NCBI GenBank assembly: GCA_000752675.2 | Contig: LM994626.1 | Coordinates: forward strand, 75,004 to 139,003 | DNA length: 64,000 nucleotides | Direction of reading: 5' to 3' | Source: a bacterium OL-1 | GTDB taxonomy: Bacteria > Actinomycetota > Coriobacteriia > Coriobacteriales > Atopobiaceae | Shown: positions 1 through 8,271 of the stretch, piece by piece | Layout of the letters: each line of letters begins with the position of its first letter | Numbering within the stretch: the first letter of the stretch is position 1 | Notes under the pieces: generated by a model | Databases searched by the model: none | What the model saw: the letters and a program-made list of their open reading frames with translations, nothing else | Told to the model about the DNA's origin: nothing | Program-made: the position numbers and the translations under genes

Positions 1-528
1 CTCAACCACATCGATCTCCCCGTGAACTGCGGCCTTACCTCCGCCGTGAAGGCGGGCATGAAGTATGCCCTGCGCCATGGCTATGACGCCGCCGTTCAGA
101 TTGACTCCGACGGTCAGCACATACCCGAGTACATTCCCACCATGGCAAAGACCCTCGAAGATGAGGGTGCAGACATCGTGATTGCCTCGCGCAACCTCGC
201 AGGTGGCGGCGCAGTGGGTGCGCGCGGCGCAGGGGCCAAGCTCATCACCGCGATCATCCACCAGACGACGGGCGCCACCATCACCGATCCAACGTCAGGC
301 ATGCGCATGTACAACCGGGCCATGATCGAGCGGCTCGCTCGCGGGTTCGACCTGGCGCCCGAGCCAGATACCATTGCGCTTCTCATCCGCAGGGGCGCAA
401 AGGTCATCGAGGTACCCGCAGAGATGCGAGAAAGGCAAGGCGGCACGAGCTACCTGCACTTCATGTCCTCGATTTCCTATATGGCGCGCACGTGCCTCTC
501 CATCCTGCTCTTCCAGTGGTTTAGATAG
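1..528 (+). CDS. Glycosyltransferase family 2, DPM1-like (5' end outside window)
   Basis: The reading frame is open from base 1, so the N-terminus lies upstream. The visible 175 residues contain the second half of a GT-A fold: the metal-binding DSD (QIDSDGQH), then the RNLAGGGAVG and DPTSGMRMYNR segments typical of dolichyl/polyprenyl-phosphate sugar transferases. The enzyme probably moves a sugar from a nucleotide donor to a polyprenyl-phosphate carrier at the inner face of the membrane. No transmembrane segment is visible in this part. The next gene begins 8 bp downstream and encodes a DUF2304 membrane protein, a common partner of this GT2 type. The family call is firm; the sugar and acceptor are unknown. 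Confidence 0.85.
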   Translation, partial: LNHIDLPVNCGLTSAVKAGMKYALRHGYDAAVQIDSDGQHIPEYIPTMAKTLEDEGADIVIASRNLAGGGAVGARGAGAKLITAIIHQTTGATITDPTSGMRMYNRAMIERLARGFDLAPEPDTIALLIRRGAKVIEVPAEMRERQGGTSYLHFMSSISYMARTCLSILLFQWFR

Positions 529-536
529 GAACTGCC

Positions 537-893
537 ATGTCCATCGTTCTTCGTATAGCCCTCATCCTTGGGGCACTGTTTGCCCTCTCCATCGTTGTGC
601 GCAAGGTGAGAAAGTCAAAGATTCGCATCGCCGACTCGGTCTATTGGGTCTGCGCTGCCGTGCTTCTCCTTATCCTGGCGATCTTCCCGGGAATCGCGTA
701 CTTCTTCTCAGATCTCCTGGGGTTCCTCTCGCCCAGCAACTTCGTGTTCCTCGTGGTCATCGCGCTCATGCTGCTCAAGCTCTTCAACCTCGCCTGTGAA
801 GTTTCTCGCCTTACCGACAAGGTCGAGCAGCTCTCGCAGGAGGTCGCGCTCAGCAAGAAGGAGTTTGGCGACAACCTCCAGAACAAGCGTTAG
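537..893 (+). CDS. DUF2304 family small membrane protein
   Basis: A 118-residue protein with three hydrophobic segments (about 4-20, 32-58 and 66-86). A polar, coiled-coil-like C-terminus follows (about 88-118, rich in E, K, Q and L). This matches DUF2304, a family often found directly after DPM1-like GT2 genes and thought to anchor or assist them. It starts 8 bp after the glycosyltransferase stop, so the two are surely co-transcribed. It converges with the licD gene on the other strand, whose 3' end is 24 bp away. Biochemical function is unknown; the pairing is the main clue. Confidence 0.8.
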   Translation: MSIVLRIALILGALFALSIVVRKVRKSKIRIADSVYWVCAAVLLLILAIFPGIAYFFSDLLGFLSPSNFVFLVVIALMLLKLFNLACEVSRLTDKVEQLSQEVALSKKEFGDNLQNKR

Positions 894-917
894 CGCTAAG
901 CGGAGGCGTCAAGGCCT

Positions 918-1775
918 TTACTGCTCCATCACGTTGACCCCATCCCCAAAGTCGAGGATGCGAGGGAGATGGGTGTAGCGGTCCAAAGCGGGCGGGAGCT
1001 GGTGATAATCGCCATAAAGCACGCGTAGATACGCGTCGCAATCATGCGGTGCCCGTAGGGTCATCCCGTCGAAGGCGATGTCTTTCGTGGGGAAGATATC
1101 GGAAGTGTCGTGGAGCCCCTCCAGGGGATAGGTGGCATTGAACCAGCGCTCCAAGGGTTCCTTGGGCTGCGCAGCCTCAATGAGCCGGCATGAGAGCTCC
1201 TGCGGCTTCCACGTCTGAGCGATAGTGTGATGGAGCACGGAACATGCCATTGCCTTAAGGCCACGCATGGAAGTGTCTGCCGGAATCTTGGGGTGCGCGA
1301 TGCCGTGAAGGTAGCTCATGCGCTGGAGCCGGAGGCACGTTGCCTTCTGCGCCCGGGCGCGCGCAGGATTGGCTTCCTGGCGAAAGAAGGGAAAGACGTC
1401 GAGAAAGATCGCCTGGTTGCAGCCGGCCTCCATGGAGACCTCATCGATGAAGTGCGTACCGTCGAGAAAGACCTTGACCCAAAGCGACGTGAAACCCGGT
1501 GTGTTCTGGCACGTTGCCAGTGAGTAGCCCTTGGGCAGTGCCCGCGGGGCCAGCTCGACAAAGCGCCGGTAGTCCTCATAGGCCATGCCAATATCCGTGT
1601 CATCGTCCCAGGGGATGAAGCCTCCATGGCGAACCGCGCCCAGGCAGGTCCCCGAATCGATGAAGTAGTCGATGCCGTTCTCGCGGCAGAGCGCATCCAC
1701 GACACCCAGAATGCTGCGTTCGGCATCTTGCAGTCTCTCGAGAGCGTCCTCGGGATACGGCCGCATCTCATCCAT
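918..1775 (-). CDS. LicD family phosphotransferase (intact copy)
   Basis: 285 residues. The hallmark LicD core is near the N-terminus: DSGTCLGAVRHGGFIPWDDDTDIGM at about residues 41-65, where the DDDxDIG acidic cluster binds metal in this nucleotidyltransferase-fold family. The C-terminal part has YGDYHQLPP, also typical. LicD proteins transfer phosphocholine (or a similar phospho-amino alcohol) from its CDP form to sugars of teichoic acid or polysaccharide. It starts 17 bp after the flippase gene stop, in the order GT2-flippase-licD. That recalls the pneumococcal tacF-licD1-licD2 unit. The transferred group is inferred from family and context only. Confidence 0.85.
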   Translation of the reverse strand: MDEMRPYPEDALERLQDAERSILGVVDALCRENGIDYFIDSGTCLGAVRHGGFIPWDDDTDIGMAYEDYRRFVELAPRALPKGYSLATCQNTPGFTSLWVKVFLDGTHFIDEVSMEAGCNQAIFLDVFPFFRQEANPARARAQKATCLRLQRMSYLHGIAHPKIPADTSMRGLKAMACSVLHHTIAQTWKPQELSCRLIEAAQPKEPLERWFNATYPLEGLHDTSDIFPTKDIAFDGMTLRAPHDCDAYLRVLYGDYHQLPPALDRYTHLPRILDFGDGVNVMEQ

Positions 1776-1792
1776 CTTCTTCCTCCCTTTGT

Positions 1793-3016
1793 CTAATCGA
1801 GCCTCTTGCAGTCACGGACAAAAAATGCCACCAGAGAGAGGACTGCCAGGAGGTAGGACCCCACACCAACCCAGCTTACGCCGTTCATGCCAAAGAGGTC
1901 CACTACGGGAATGGTGATGGCAAGCGAGACCACAGTGGCAACCACATTACCGAGGAAGCTTGCCTTGTAGTCCCTGAGCGAAAGAAGCAGGTCGTTCATG
2001 AACCAGGCAAAGGCGGTCACAAAGGTGCAGAGCACCGCCGGACCAAGAAGGTAGCTGTACTCGATAATCTCCTGGCCGTAGAGGAGGCCAAGAATCCACT
2101 CGCCAAAGATAAGTATGAGCACCGAGAAGACCACCGTGATGCCAATAATGCCCTGGATGGTGCGCCTGAAGAGCTTGAGCGCGGATGCCTTGTCGTCCTT
2201 GAAACGCTGTGCGAACTCGCCCATGAGGGGACTGTAGATGTAGGAGGCCCCCATCTGGACAATTGCCGCCGGAGACGCCACAGAAGAGTAGATGCCCAGA
2301 GCAGCCGTGCTCACACTCGCTGCGAGGTACTGCTTAGGGACCGTAAGGACAGCACTCGAGCACACCTGTGCTATGACCAGCGGCAGCAGTGTTGCAAGCG
2401 TACGGGCGGCAGAGCGCAGGTCGATGACGGGCTTGATGGACTCAAAGCCAGAGGCCCGCGGCATATCGTAGATACCGCAGATTGCCAGCGTGGAGACGGC
2501 CATGGAGATGCAGGCCAGCACCAGAGAATCGCTGAACCACAGCACCACAGAGAAAAGGGCTAGGTTGGAGATGCCCTGCATCATGTAGGAGCGGCCGATG
2601 TAGTCCATGCGAAGGTGCCGCTGATCTATTGCGTGGAGACCCTCGATGAAGTTTGCGACAAGCGAAGCCACCAGGTAGGCGACAATTGCCGGCACGGCAT
2701 CCAGGGAGCACGTAAGAACCGCATAGGCAACGCCAACCACGAAGGCTAAGGCACTCGTGAGAAGACGCAAGCCAACATACTCACCGGAACTGTGCTCGCC
2801 GCGAACGTCGGTCACCTGCACCGTTCGCAGGCGGAAGTCGGCAAAGGGCGCCACAAGGTTGGAAACCGACATGGCCAGCGAGAGGGCGCCCGCGGCATCG
2901 AAGCCATGGGAAAGACGCACCACGGCAATGGTGATGAGGTAGTTGCAGCCCAGCCGCACGATGGAGCCGGCGGAGTTCCAGGCGATGTTCTTCTTGAGCG
3001 AGAGACCCTCAGCCAT
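1793..3016 (-). CDS. Polysaccharide/teichoic-acid flippase (Wzx/TacF-like, MOP superfamily)
   Basis: About 407 residues with roughly twelve hydrophobic helices and the N-terminal GLSLKKNIAWNSAGS signature of oligosaccharide flippases. The start at 3016 (MAEGLSL) is preferred over the further upstream ATG, because it gives the usual family N-terminus and overlaps the preceding glycosyltransferase gene by only 8 bp. It should flip lipid-linked repeat units across the membrane. Its position directly before licD suggests a TacF-like role: moving chains carrying a phospho-amino alcohol. TacF of pneumococcus is known to be selective for decorated chains. Whether this one is selective cannot be read from sequence. 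Confidence 0.8.
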   Translation of the reverse strand: MAEGLSLKKNIAWNSAGSIVRLGCNYLITIAVVRLSHGFDAAGALSLAMSVSNLVAPFADFRLRTVQVTDVRGEHSSGEYVGLRLLTSALAFVVGVAYAVLTCSLDAVPAIVAYLVASLVANFIEGLHAIDQRHLRMDYIGRSYMMQGISNLALFSVVLWFSDSLVLACISMAVSTLAICGIYDMPRASGFESIKPVIDLRSAARTLATLLPLVIAQVCSSAVLTVPKQYLAASVSTAALGIYSSVASPAAIVQMGASYIYSPLMGEFAQRFKDDKASALKLFRRTIQGIIGITVVFSVLILIFGEWILGLLYGQEIIEYSYLLGPAVLCTFVTAFAWFMNDLLLSLRDYKASFLGNVVATVVSLAITIPVVDLFGMNGVSWVGVGSYLLAVLSLVAFFVRDCKRLD

Positions 3017-3896
3017 TGGCCTTCTTTCCTCCAAATATGGTGTGGTAGGCAACGGACGCCGGAAGCTCGCACAAGGCGCCAATCACCTTGTTGGGTGCCT
3101 TCGAGAGGCCGCCCTTCTCCCCCGTCATACGGCAGCCAACGAGATAGAGCGTGGTCTCCCTGAACTTTCCAGCCAGCGTCTGCGAGCGCTGCGCACAATA
3201 GAGCTTGTGCTTGCGATAGCCAATGGGGTTCTCGCGCGCGTTCTTTGCAAAGTTCTTGGTAAGGCCATCCGGAAGGTAGTGGCAGATGGTGAGGATGGTG
3301 TTGTCCGTCCTCATGAGATAGTGGTCGTCGAGGCGGTAGTACACAGAGGTCTCTGCGATGAACTTCTCCCCTGGCGCTACGTCGTACGGATACTTTCGCA
3401 GCACCTCGGTCTTGTGGATGAGGGAGGTGTCGCCGGCAAAGTGGTACTTCTCGAAGAGATCCCAGTACTTGACCTCGGTGAGGCCATCTGGAATCCAGGT
3501 GACCATGGGAGTGTGCTCGTCGGTGCCCCTGAGCGCCACAATGCCGGCAATGCGGTTGTCATCGCGAATCGCTTCGTAGTCATCGACTATGCGCGCAACG
3601 GCACCGGGAACCAAGTGGTCGTCGGAGTCGACGCAGAAGAAGAGAGGGCACTCGCACAGCGCGACGCCAGTGTTGATTGCACGAGGCTTTCCACCGTTCT
3701 CCTTCTTGACGTAGGTAATGTCGACCTTGCCCTCCTGCTTCCATGAGGAAACCAGCGAGCAGGTGCCATCGGTAGAGCCATCGTCCACGATGAGCCACAT
3801 GAAGTCCTGCGATGTCTGCGAGACAAGACTCTCGTAGAGCGTCGGAAGGATGTAGGCGCGGTTATAGGTTGGTGTGAACACGCAAACTGTTTTCAT
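3009..3896 (-). CDS. Glycosyltransferase family 2
   Basis: 295 residues starting at MKTVCVFTPTYNRA. The GT-A motifs are clear: VDDGSTDGT (donor site), ENGGKPRAINTG and the metal-binding DSDDH at about residue 94. It is a close paralogue of the gene at 7254-8123; both share the PTYNRAYILPTLYESL-type opening, the ALRGTDE segment, APGEKFIAE and ICHYLPDG. It is first in a GT2-flippase-licD run and overlaps the flippase start by 8 bp. An upstream in-frame start at 3947 would add 17 residues with no family counterpart. It is probably a cytoplasmic enzyme adding one sugar of the repeat unit; the sugar is unknown. Confidence 0.85.
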   Translation of the reverse strand: MKTVCVFTPTYNRAYILPTLYESLVSQTSQDFMWLIVDDGSTDGTCSLVSSWKQEGKVDITYVKKENGGKPRAINTGVALCECPLFFCVDSDDHLVPGAVARIVDDYEAIRDDNRIAGIVALRGTDEHTPMVTWIPDGLTEVKYWDLFEKYHFAGDTSLIHKTEVLRKYPYDVAPGEKFIAETSVYYRLDDHYLMRTDNTILTICHYLPDGLTKNFAKNARENPIGYRKHKLYCAQRSQTLAGKFRETTLYLVGCRMTGEKGGLSKAPNKVIGALCELPASVAYHTIFGGKKANG

Positions 3897-4054
3897 GCGG
3901 ATGCTCCGGTCGAATGACAAGATGCAGCAGGCGGCCTGCACGGGCATTTAGCAATTCTCGCATGGACGGCTTGATGCAAGGGCGGCGATGGGTGCCAAGC
4001 GGAAATTCAACAGAGAGCGCCATTTGCACACCCGATTCCCCTTAATCGAGAGCT

Positions 4055-4060
4055 TACAAT
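4055..4060 (+). promoter_or_regulatory. Candidate -10 box for the interrupted licD gene
   Basis: TACAAT, with no convincing -35 box 16-18 bp upstream. A transcript starting about 7 bp later would begin near 4067. This is one reason to prefer the ATG at 4098 (GGGA 4 bp upstream) over the GTG/ATG at 4068/4071. Confidence 0.3.
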
Positions 4061-4097
4061 CTATCAGGTGATGGAAAGGAACCTGAACGGGGACAAG

Positions 4098-4677
4098 ATG
4101 AAAGAGAAGCGCATTGGCAACGACGAGATGAAGGCCATCGAGCTCGACATCATGCGGGAACTCTACCGCGTGTGCCATGAGGAAGGCCTGAAGTGCATCA
4201 TGGCATACGGCACGCTCTTGGGCGCAATACGCCATCATGGCTTCATCCCTTGGGATGATGACATCGACCTCATCATGCCGAGAGAAGACTACGAGCGTCT
4301 GCCGGAAGCGTTTGCCAAGCTCTCCTCCAAGCCGTACTACAAGATTATCTGGTATCGCGACCGCTCCTCCATCTACCCCTTCATCAAGGTGGTCGACACG
4401 CGTACCGAGGTCATCGAGCACTACGTCGATGAGCGCTGGTGCCGCACGGGCGTATGGGTGGACGTGTTCCCCGCTGATGGCATTGGCCAAAGCGACAAGA
4501 CATTTGAAGATGTGGCCAGGCTCAGGCGCAAGTACGACTACCTAACGGCCAACATTCACGAGGGCTCCTCGACCGTGAACCTCTTGGGGAAGCGCGTGCT
4601 CAAAGCCATCATGCCCAAGGAGGACATCTACCAGATTGCCCAGCAGTTAGATGACATCGCCCGTGCGGTTCCCCTAG
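4098..4677 (+). pseudogene. licD family gene, 5' part, cut by IS5-family element
   Basis: This part holds the full LicD catalytic core: YGTLLGAIRHHGFIPWDDD followed by IDLIMPRED, then WVDVFPADG. The frame runs into the left end of the insertion element and stops at 4686-4688 within it, so the gene is broken after residue 193. If the element and one CTAG copy are removed, the frame joins exactly to 5987-6207. That restores a LicD of 266 residues from this start (275 from the ATG at 4071), a normal length. Loss is therefore due to one clean insertion rather than decay. The truncated protein could be made but lacks the C-terminal WYGDYM region. Its paralogue at 918-1775 is intact. Confidence 0.9.
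4674..4677 (+). repeat. Target-site duplication CTAG, left copy (right copy 5983-5986)
   Basis: CTAG occurs immediately outside both ends of the element. It fits the YTAR 4-bp duplication of the IS5 group and marks the insertion point in licD. Confidence 0.9.
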
Positions 4678-4695
4678 GGAAACGATGATTAATGC
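4678..4695 (+). repeat. IS left terminal inverted repeat
   Basis: 18 bp, GGAAACGATGATTAATGC, exact complement of 5965-5982. Matching stops at the next base pair. Confidence 0.95.
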
Positions 4696-4826
4696 GGTCA
4701 GGCGGAGCCGCATCATCCGGACCGCCGGTGCTCGGCAGATGCTGCCAGAGCCTGCATATAATGCCATCTACCTGCGGTTATACTATAATCTGACTATGCA
4801 TCGCGCAGCACGACCGGGAGGCAGGC

Positions 4827-5822
4827 ATGGGCAGCCAGATGAGCTTCGGGGACCTGGAGTCGCAGGGACAGAGGCGAAAGACCAGGCGGGAGGAGTTCCT
4901 CGAGCGGATGGACGCGATCGTGCCCTGGGACAGGTGGTGCGCCCTGGTGGGGCCCAGCTACCATTCCCAGGCGCGCGGCAGGCATGTGCGCGGCGCGGAG
5001 ACGATGCTCAGGATGTACCTGCTCCAGGTGATGTTCGGCCTTTCCGACGAGGGCACCGAGGATGCCGTCCTGGACTCGCGGGCGATGCAGCGCTTCATGC
5101 ACCTCGACCTCATGCAGGAACAGGTGCCGGACGCGACGACCCTCGCGAAGTTCCGCCATGTCCTCGAGAGGGAGGGACTCGGCAGGGCCATACTCCGCGA
5201 TCTCGATGCCCAGCTCGAGGAGGCGGGGATCATGATGCGGGGCGGCTCCATCGTGGATGCCACCTTCATCGAGGCGCCGAGCTCCACGAAGAACAGGGGC
5301 CACGCACGCGATCCCGAGGCGCACCAGTCCAAGAAGGGCAAGAACTGGCATTTCGGATACAAGGCGCATATCGGCGTCGATGCCGGCAGCGGCCTCGTGC
5401 ATACCGTGGAGACGACCGCCGCAAACGTGTCCGACGTGTCCATGGCGCATGCCCTCGTGAGGGAGGACGACGCGTTCTGCTATGCGGACTCCGGCTACAC
5501 GGGCGTGGCGAAGCGCCCCGAAGTCGCCTCCGATCCCCACCTCTCCTCGATGCGCTGGACCGTCGCCAGGAAGCCCTCCACCATAAAGGGCCTGGACTGC
5601 ACGCTTTCGGCAGAGAAGGGCATCGAATCCAGGAAGGCATCCGTCCGCTCCAAGGTGGAGCATCCCTTCCTCATCGTGAAGCGCCGGTTCGGGCATCTGA
5701 GGACGCGCTACAGGGGGACCGGGAAGAATTCCTGCATGCTCTGCGTATCCTTCGCCCTCGCGAACCTGGCCATGTGCATCTCCGCAGGCAGGTCCCTCGC
5801 CTCCCGGCCCGAAGCTGCCTGA
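4827..5822 (+). CDS. IS5-family DDE transposase
   Basis: 331 residues starting MGSQMSFGDLE. An N-terminal DUF772-like domain (about 40-125, with SYHSQARGRHVRGAETMLRMYLL split across it) is followed by the DDE_Tnp_1 catalytic core. The likely catalytic residues are D144 (SIVDATFIEA), D221 (CYADSGYTG) and E278 (SKVEHPF), followed by the YRG...K signature (YRGTGKN, about 305-311). Length and motif order are normal for IS5 transposases, and no frameshift is present. It is the only gene in the element and inserts it into licD. Transcription could come from the element's left end or from the licD promoter. Confidence 0.95.
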   Translation: MGSQMSFGDLESQGQRRKTRREEFLERMDAIVPWDRWCALVGPSYHSQARGRHVRGAETMLRMYLLQVMFGLSDEGTEDAVLDSRAMQRFMHLDLMQEQVPDATTLAKFRHVLEREGLGRAILRDLDAQLEEAGIMMRGGSIVDATFIEAPSSTKNRGHARDPEAHQSKKGKNWHFGYKAHIGVDAGSGLVHTVETTAANVSDVSMAHALVREDDAFCYADSGYTGVAKRPEVASDPHLSSMRWTVARKPSTIKGLDCTLSAEKGIESRKASVRSKVEHPFLIVKRRFGHLRTRYRGTGKNSCMLCVSFALANLAMCISAGRSLASRPEAA

Positions 5823-5964
5823 GAGGCTCCGCTCCGCCTGGCTGCATGCACGGCGCCGGCAGGGCGGCCGGGGAAAGGCGGCCTCTGCCCGGGCCGGACG
5901 GGGGCCCTGCCCCCATGCCCGGCAGCGTCAGCGTTGGCAGCCGGGCTGCCGCGGTGCTGGAAGG

Positions 5965-5982
5965 GCATTAATCATCGTTTCC
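5965..5982 (+). repeat. IS right terminal inverted repeat
   Basis: GCATTAATCATCGTTTCC, exact complement of the left end at 4678-4695, followed directly by the second CTAG. Confidence 0.95.
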
Positions 5983-5986
5983 CTAG

Positions 5987-6207
5987 CGGAAAGCAGGGAG
6001 GCTGCCAATATCGCCTGGGCGGTGGGGCCGAACGAGCGCATGCCCAAATCCATCGTATTCGATACCTGCCCCTACGATTTCGAAGGCGAGCAGTTCGACG
6101 GCCCGAGAGACTACGACATTTGCCTCACGCGCTGGTATGGAGACTACATGACGCCGCCGCCAGAGGACCAGCGCATCCCTCACTACGTAGACGCCCGCTG
6201 GCTCTAG
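5987..6207 (+). pseudogene. licD family gene, 3' part, separated by the IS
   Basis: The frame continues from codon GCG, formed across the target site, as AESREAANIAWAVGPNERM. It ends with CLTRWYGDYMTPPPEDQRIPH, the usual LicD C-terminus. It has no start region of its own, although an ATG at 6043 is in frame. It converges on the GT2 gene ending at 6211, with only 3 bp between the stops. Confidence 0.9.
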
Positions 6208-6210
6208 ACG

Positions 6211-7227
6211 TCAGGACTGGTGACGAAGGCTCGAGAGCCGCGTCAATCTAAACGCAATGCCCAATAGCCGCGCCGTGCCCCAGAAGCCAAAAACGTGATA
6301 GGAGAGAGAGGCAAGGTGCACGGCCCGGTCCTCGTCAGCAGTAAGGAGAAGGGGTGCGTGGACGCACATCTCACGGGATGTTCGGTCGTCCTTGCGGCAA
6401 TCCCCCAGTGCCGCCGCCTGCCCCATCCACACTATGAACGGATAGGCTAGGTAGGCGCGGATTGAGAGCGCCTCGGCACCAGACAGTCCCAGCTCATCAA
6501 TGGCAGCAACGTGCTTTTCGATCACTTTTGCCAGGTCATCGGTCATACTGCGCGTAATGGGCTTCGATGTCTGGGCGTATCCGGTTCCCTTGCGGTAGCA
6601 GTAGTAGGGATCGTCGAGCCAGCCCACGCTCTGGGCGTGTTCGAGGACGCTGGCAGACCAATCGGTATCCTCGTTGCGCATTCCTTCGGGAAACATGATG
6701 TTGTCTTCTCGAACGAGACCCGTCCGTACCACCTTGTTCCACACGGCGCGGGCCATGAGTCCTTGGGAGATTATCTCGAGAATCGCCTCGCCCTTGCTCA
6801 AGCCGGCAATCTTCGCTGCAAGGTCTGTCTGCTTTGGAGGGATAACGGTACCCGTGGAATCGTCGTACATGCAGTTGTCGTGCATGAGGACATCCACAGG
6901 ACGCGCGGAGAGGCTCTGTGCCACGCGCTCGAGGCACTGGTCATCGCGGAGGGAGTCGTCATTGTCGCAGAAGGTGAGATAGTCACCGGATGCCCGCGCA
7001 ACGCCCTCGTTTCGCGCGGAGGAGGTGCCTCCGTTTGGCTTGTGGACAGCAATGATGCGCTGGTCCTCGGCAGCCAGAGCGTCGCAGAGGTCGCCAGAGC
7101 CATCGGTTGAGCCATCGTCGACGAGAAGCACCTCGAGATCGCGGTAGGTCTGCGACGTGATGCTTCGCACGCATTCGCGCAGGTAGTCCTGCGAGTTGTA
7201 GACGGGGATGATGACGCTAATCTTCAT
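6211..7227 (-). CDS. Glycosyltransferase family 2
   Basis: 338 residues starting MKISVIIPVYNSQDYL. GT-A motifs: VLLVDDGSTDGSGDLCD, KPNGGTSSARNEG and the acidic DNDDS at about residue 92. The C-terminal 150 residues form the helical tail seen in capsule and teichoic-acid GT2 enzymes (like EpsJ/WcaA types). A GTG three codons upstream (7236) is possible, but ATG at 7227 fits the family. It lies 26 bp after the neighbouring GT2 gene on the same strand and is the last gene of this run. Donor and acceptor sugars cannot be told. Confidence 0.85.
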   Translation of the reverse strand: MKISVIIPVYNSQDYLRECVRSITSQTYRDLEVLLVDDGSTDGSGDLCDALAAEDQRIIAVHKPNGGTSSARNEGVARASGDYLTFCDNDDSLRDDQCLERVAQSLSARPVDVLMHDNCMYDDSTGTVIPPKQTDLAAKIAGLSKGEAILEIISQGLMARAVWNKVVRTGLVREDNIMFPEGMRNEDTDWSASVLEHAQSVGWLDDPYYCYRKGTGYAQTSKPITRSMTDDLAKVIEKHVAAIDELGLSGAEALSIRAYLAYPFIVWMGQAAALGDCRKDDRTSREMCVHAPLLLTADEDRAVHLASLSYHVFGFWGTARLLGIAFRLTRLSSLRHQS

Positions 7228-7253
7228 GACACACACCTAGATCTATGAGCGGT

Positions 7254-8123
7254 CTATCGGAAGACGGTGGCACGCGCGAGCTTTGCGGGCAGGTAGCAGA
7301 GCACGGCAAGCGGCACGTTGGGTGCCTCTCGCACGCCGCCCCTGTGATGGGCAAGCATGCATCCAACCAGGTAGAGCGTGGTCTCTCGGCAGGCGTCGTA
7401 GGGGTTTGTCGCCCTTCTCGCACTGTCGCGCTTGTGGCGCATGTAGCCGATGGGGTTCTTCTTGGTGTTCTCGACGAAGTTCTGCGTGTAGCCGTCTGGC
7501 AGATAGTGGCAGATGGTGAGCACGTGGTCGTAGGTGAGCATGTCGTAGTCGTCGTCAATCGCGAAGAAGGCCATCGACTCGGCCACGAACTTCTCGCCCG
7601 GCGCCACCTCGTAGGGGTGCTGCTGGACGATGGCGGTGCGGTGAATGAGCGAGGTGTCGCCCTTGAAGCGATACTTGTGGAGCAAGTCCCACATCTTGAC
7701 CCTGGTCACGCCAGTGGGCATGTGCGTTCCCAGGGGCGTATCCTCGTCCGTCCCGCGCAGGGCCACAATACCAGCAAGCGTGACGTCGCTGCGCGCACCC
7801 TGCCAGACGTCAACAATCTGCTCGACGGCCGAGGGAACAAGGTGATCGTCGGAGTCGACCACAAAGAAGAGTTCGTCTGTGCAGTGCGACATTCCCGTGT
7901 TGGTTGCACGCTGCTTGCCGCCGTTTTCCTGATAGATGTAGGTGATGGGAACCAAACCCTCTGCTTGCCAGCCGTGAACAAGCTCGGCCGTATTATCCGT
8001 TGACCCGTCGTCTACGATGAGCCACGAGAAGTCGCGCGAGGTCTGAGCCACCAGGCTCTCGTAGAGCTTGGGCAAGATGTAGGCACGGTTGAAGGTTGGC
8101 GTGAACACGCAAACGGTTGCCAT
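7254..8123 (-). CDS. Glycosyltransferase family 2, paralogue of the 3009-3896 enzyme
   Basis: 289 residues starting MATVCVFTPTFNRAYILP. Motifs: LIVDDGSTDNT, QENGGKQRATNTG and VDSDDH, the metal site at about 96. It matches the 3009-3896 protein along its whole length (ALRGTDEDTP, KGDTSLIHRTAI, APGEKFVAES, TICHYLPDG). The pair arose by duplication and may add similar sugars at two positions. The long 5' part up to 8192 has no family match, so the ATG at 8123 is taken. It follows the GT4 gene after a 148-bp gap that holds a small inverted repeat, so it may have its own promoter. Confidence 0.85.
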   Translation of the reverse strand: MATVCVFTPTFNRAYILPKLYESLVAQTSRDFSWLIVDDGSTDNTAELVHGWQAEGLVPITYIYQENGGKQRATNTGMSHCTDELFFVVDSDDHLVPSAVEQIVDVWQGARSDVTLAGIVALRGTDEDTPLGTHMPTGVTRVKMWDLLHKYRFKGDTSLIHRTAIVQQHPYEVAPGEKFVAESMAFFAIDDDYDMLTYDHVLTICHYLPDGYTQNFVENTKKNPIGYMRHKRDSARRATNPYDACRETTLYLVGCMLAHHRGGVREAPNVPLAVLCYLPAKLARATVFR

Positions 8124-8187
8124 GGTGACAGATCTCCGATTGATGATATGCGCGATGGTTCCGCACCTCAGATGGATTATTGATTCT

Positions 8188-8209
8188 TGCACGACAATGT
8201 AATCGTGCA
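8188..8209 (-). promoter_or_regulatory. Inverted repeat between the GT4 and GT2 genes
   Basis: TGCACGA, 8 bp, TCGTGCA: two 7-bp perfect arms in the leader of the GT2 gene at 7254-8123. There is no T-run on the minus strand, so an operator or processing hairpin is as likely as a weak terminator. Confidence 0.35.
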
Positions 8210-8271
8210 GTTAGCAGTTCTACAGAACGGAGGTAAAGCTCCAAATAGGATGAAGGAGTCTGAAAAGACCA

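Larger units (their letters stand above)
4678..5982 (+). mobile_element. IS5-family insertion sequence, 1305 bp, complete
   Basis: The element is bounded by an 18-bp perfect inverted repeat: GGAAACGATGATTAATGC at 4678-4695 and its complement at 5965-5982. CTAG is duplicated outside. It holds one transposase gene (4827-5822) with all three DDE residues. About 149 bp precede and 160 bp follow the gene. Perfect ends, an intact duplication and an intact transposase point to a recent, probably still mobile copy. Confidence 0.95.

Noticed and set aside
4685-5971. 428-codon frame across the insertion element
   Set aside because: A shadow of the DDE transposase frame, rich in Arg/Pro/Gly, no domain.
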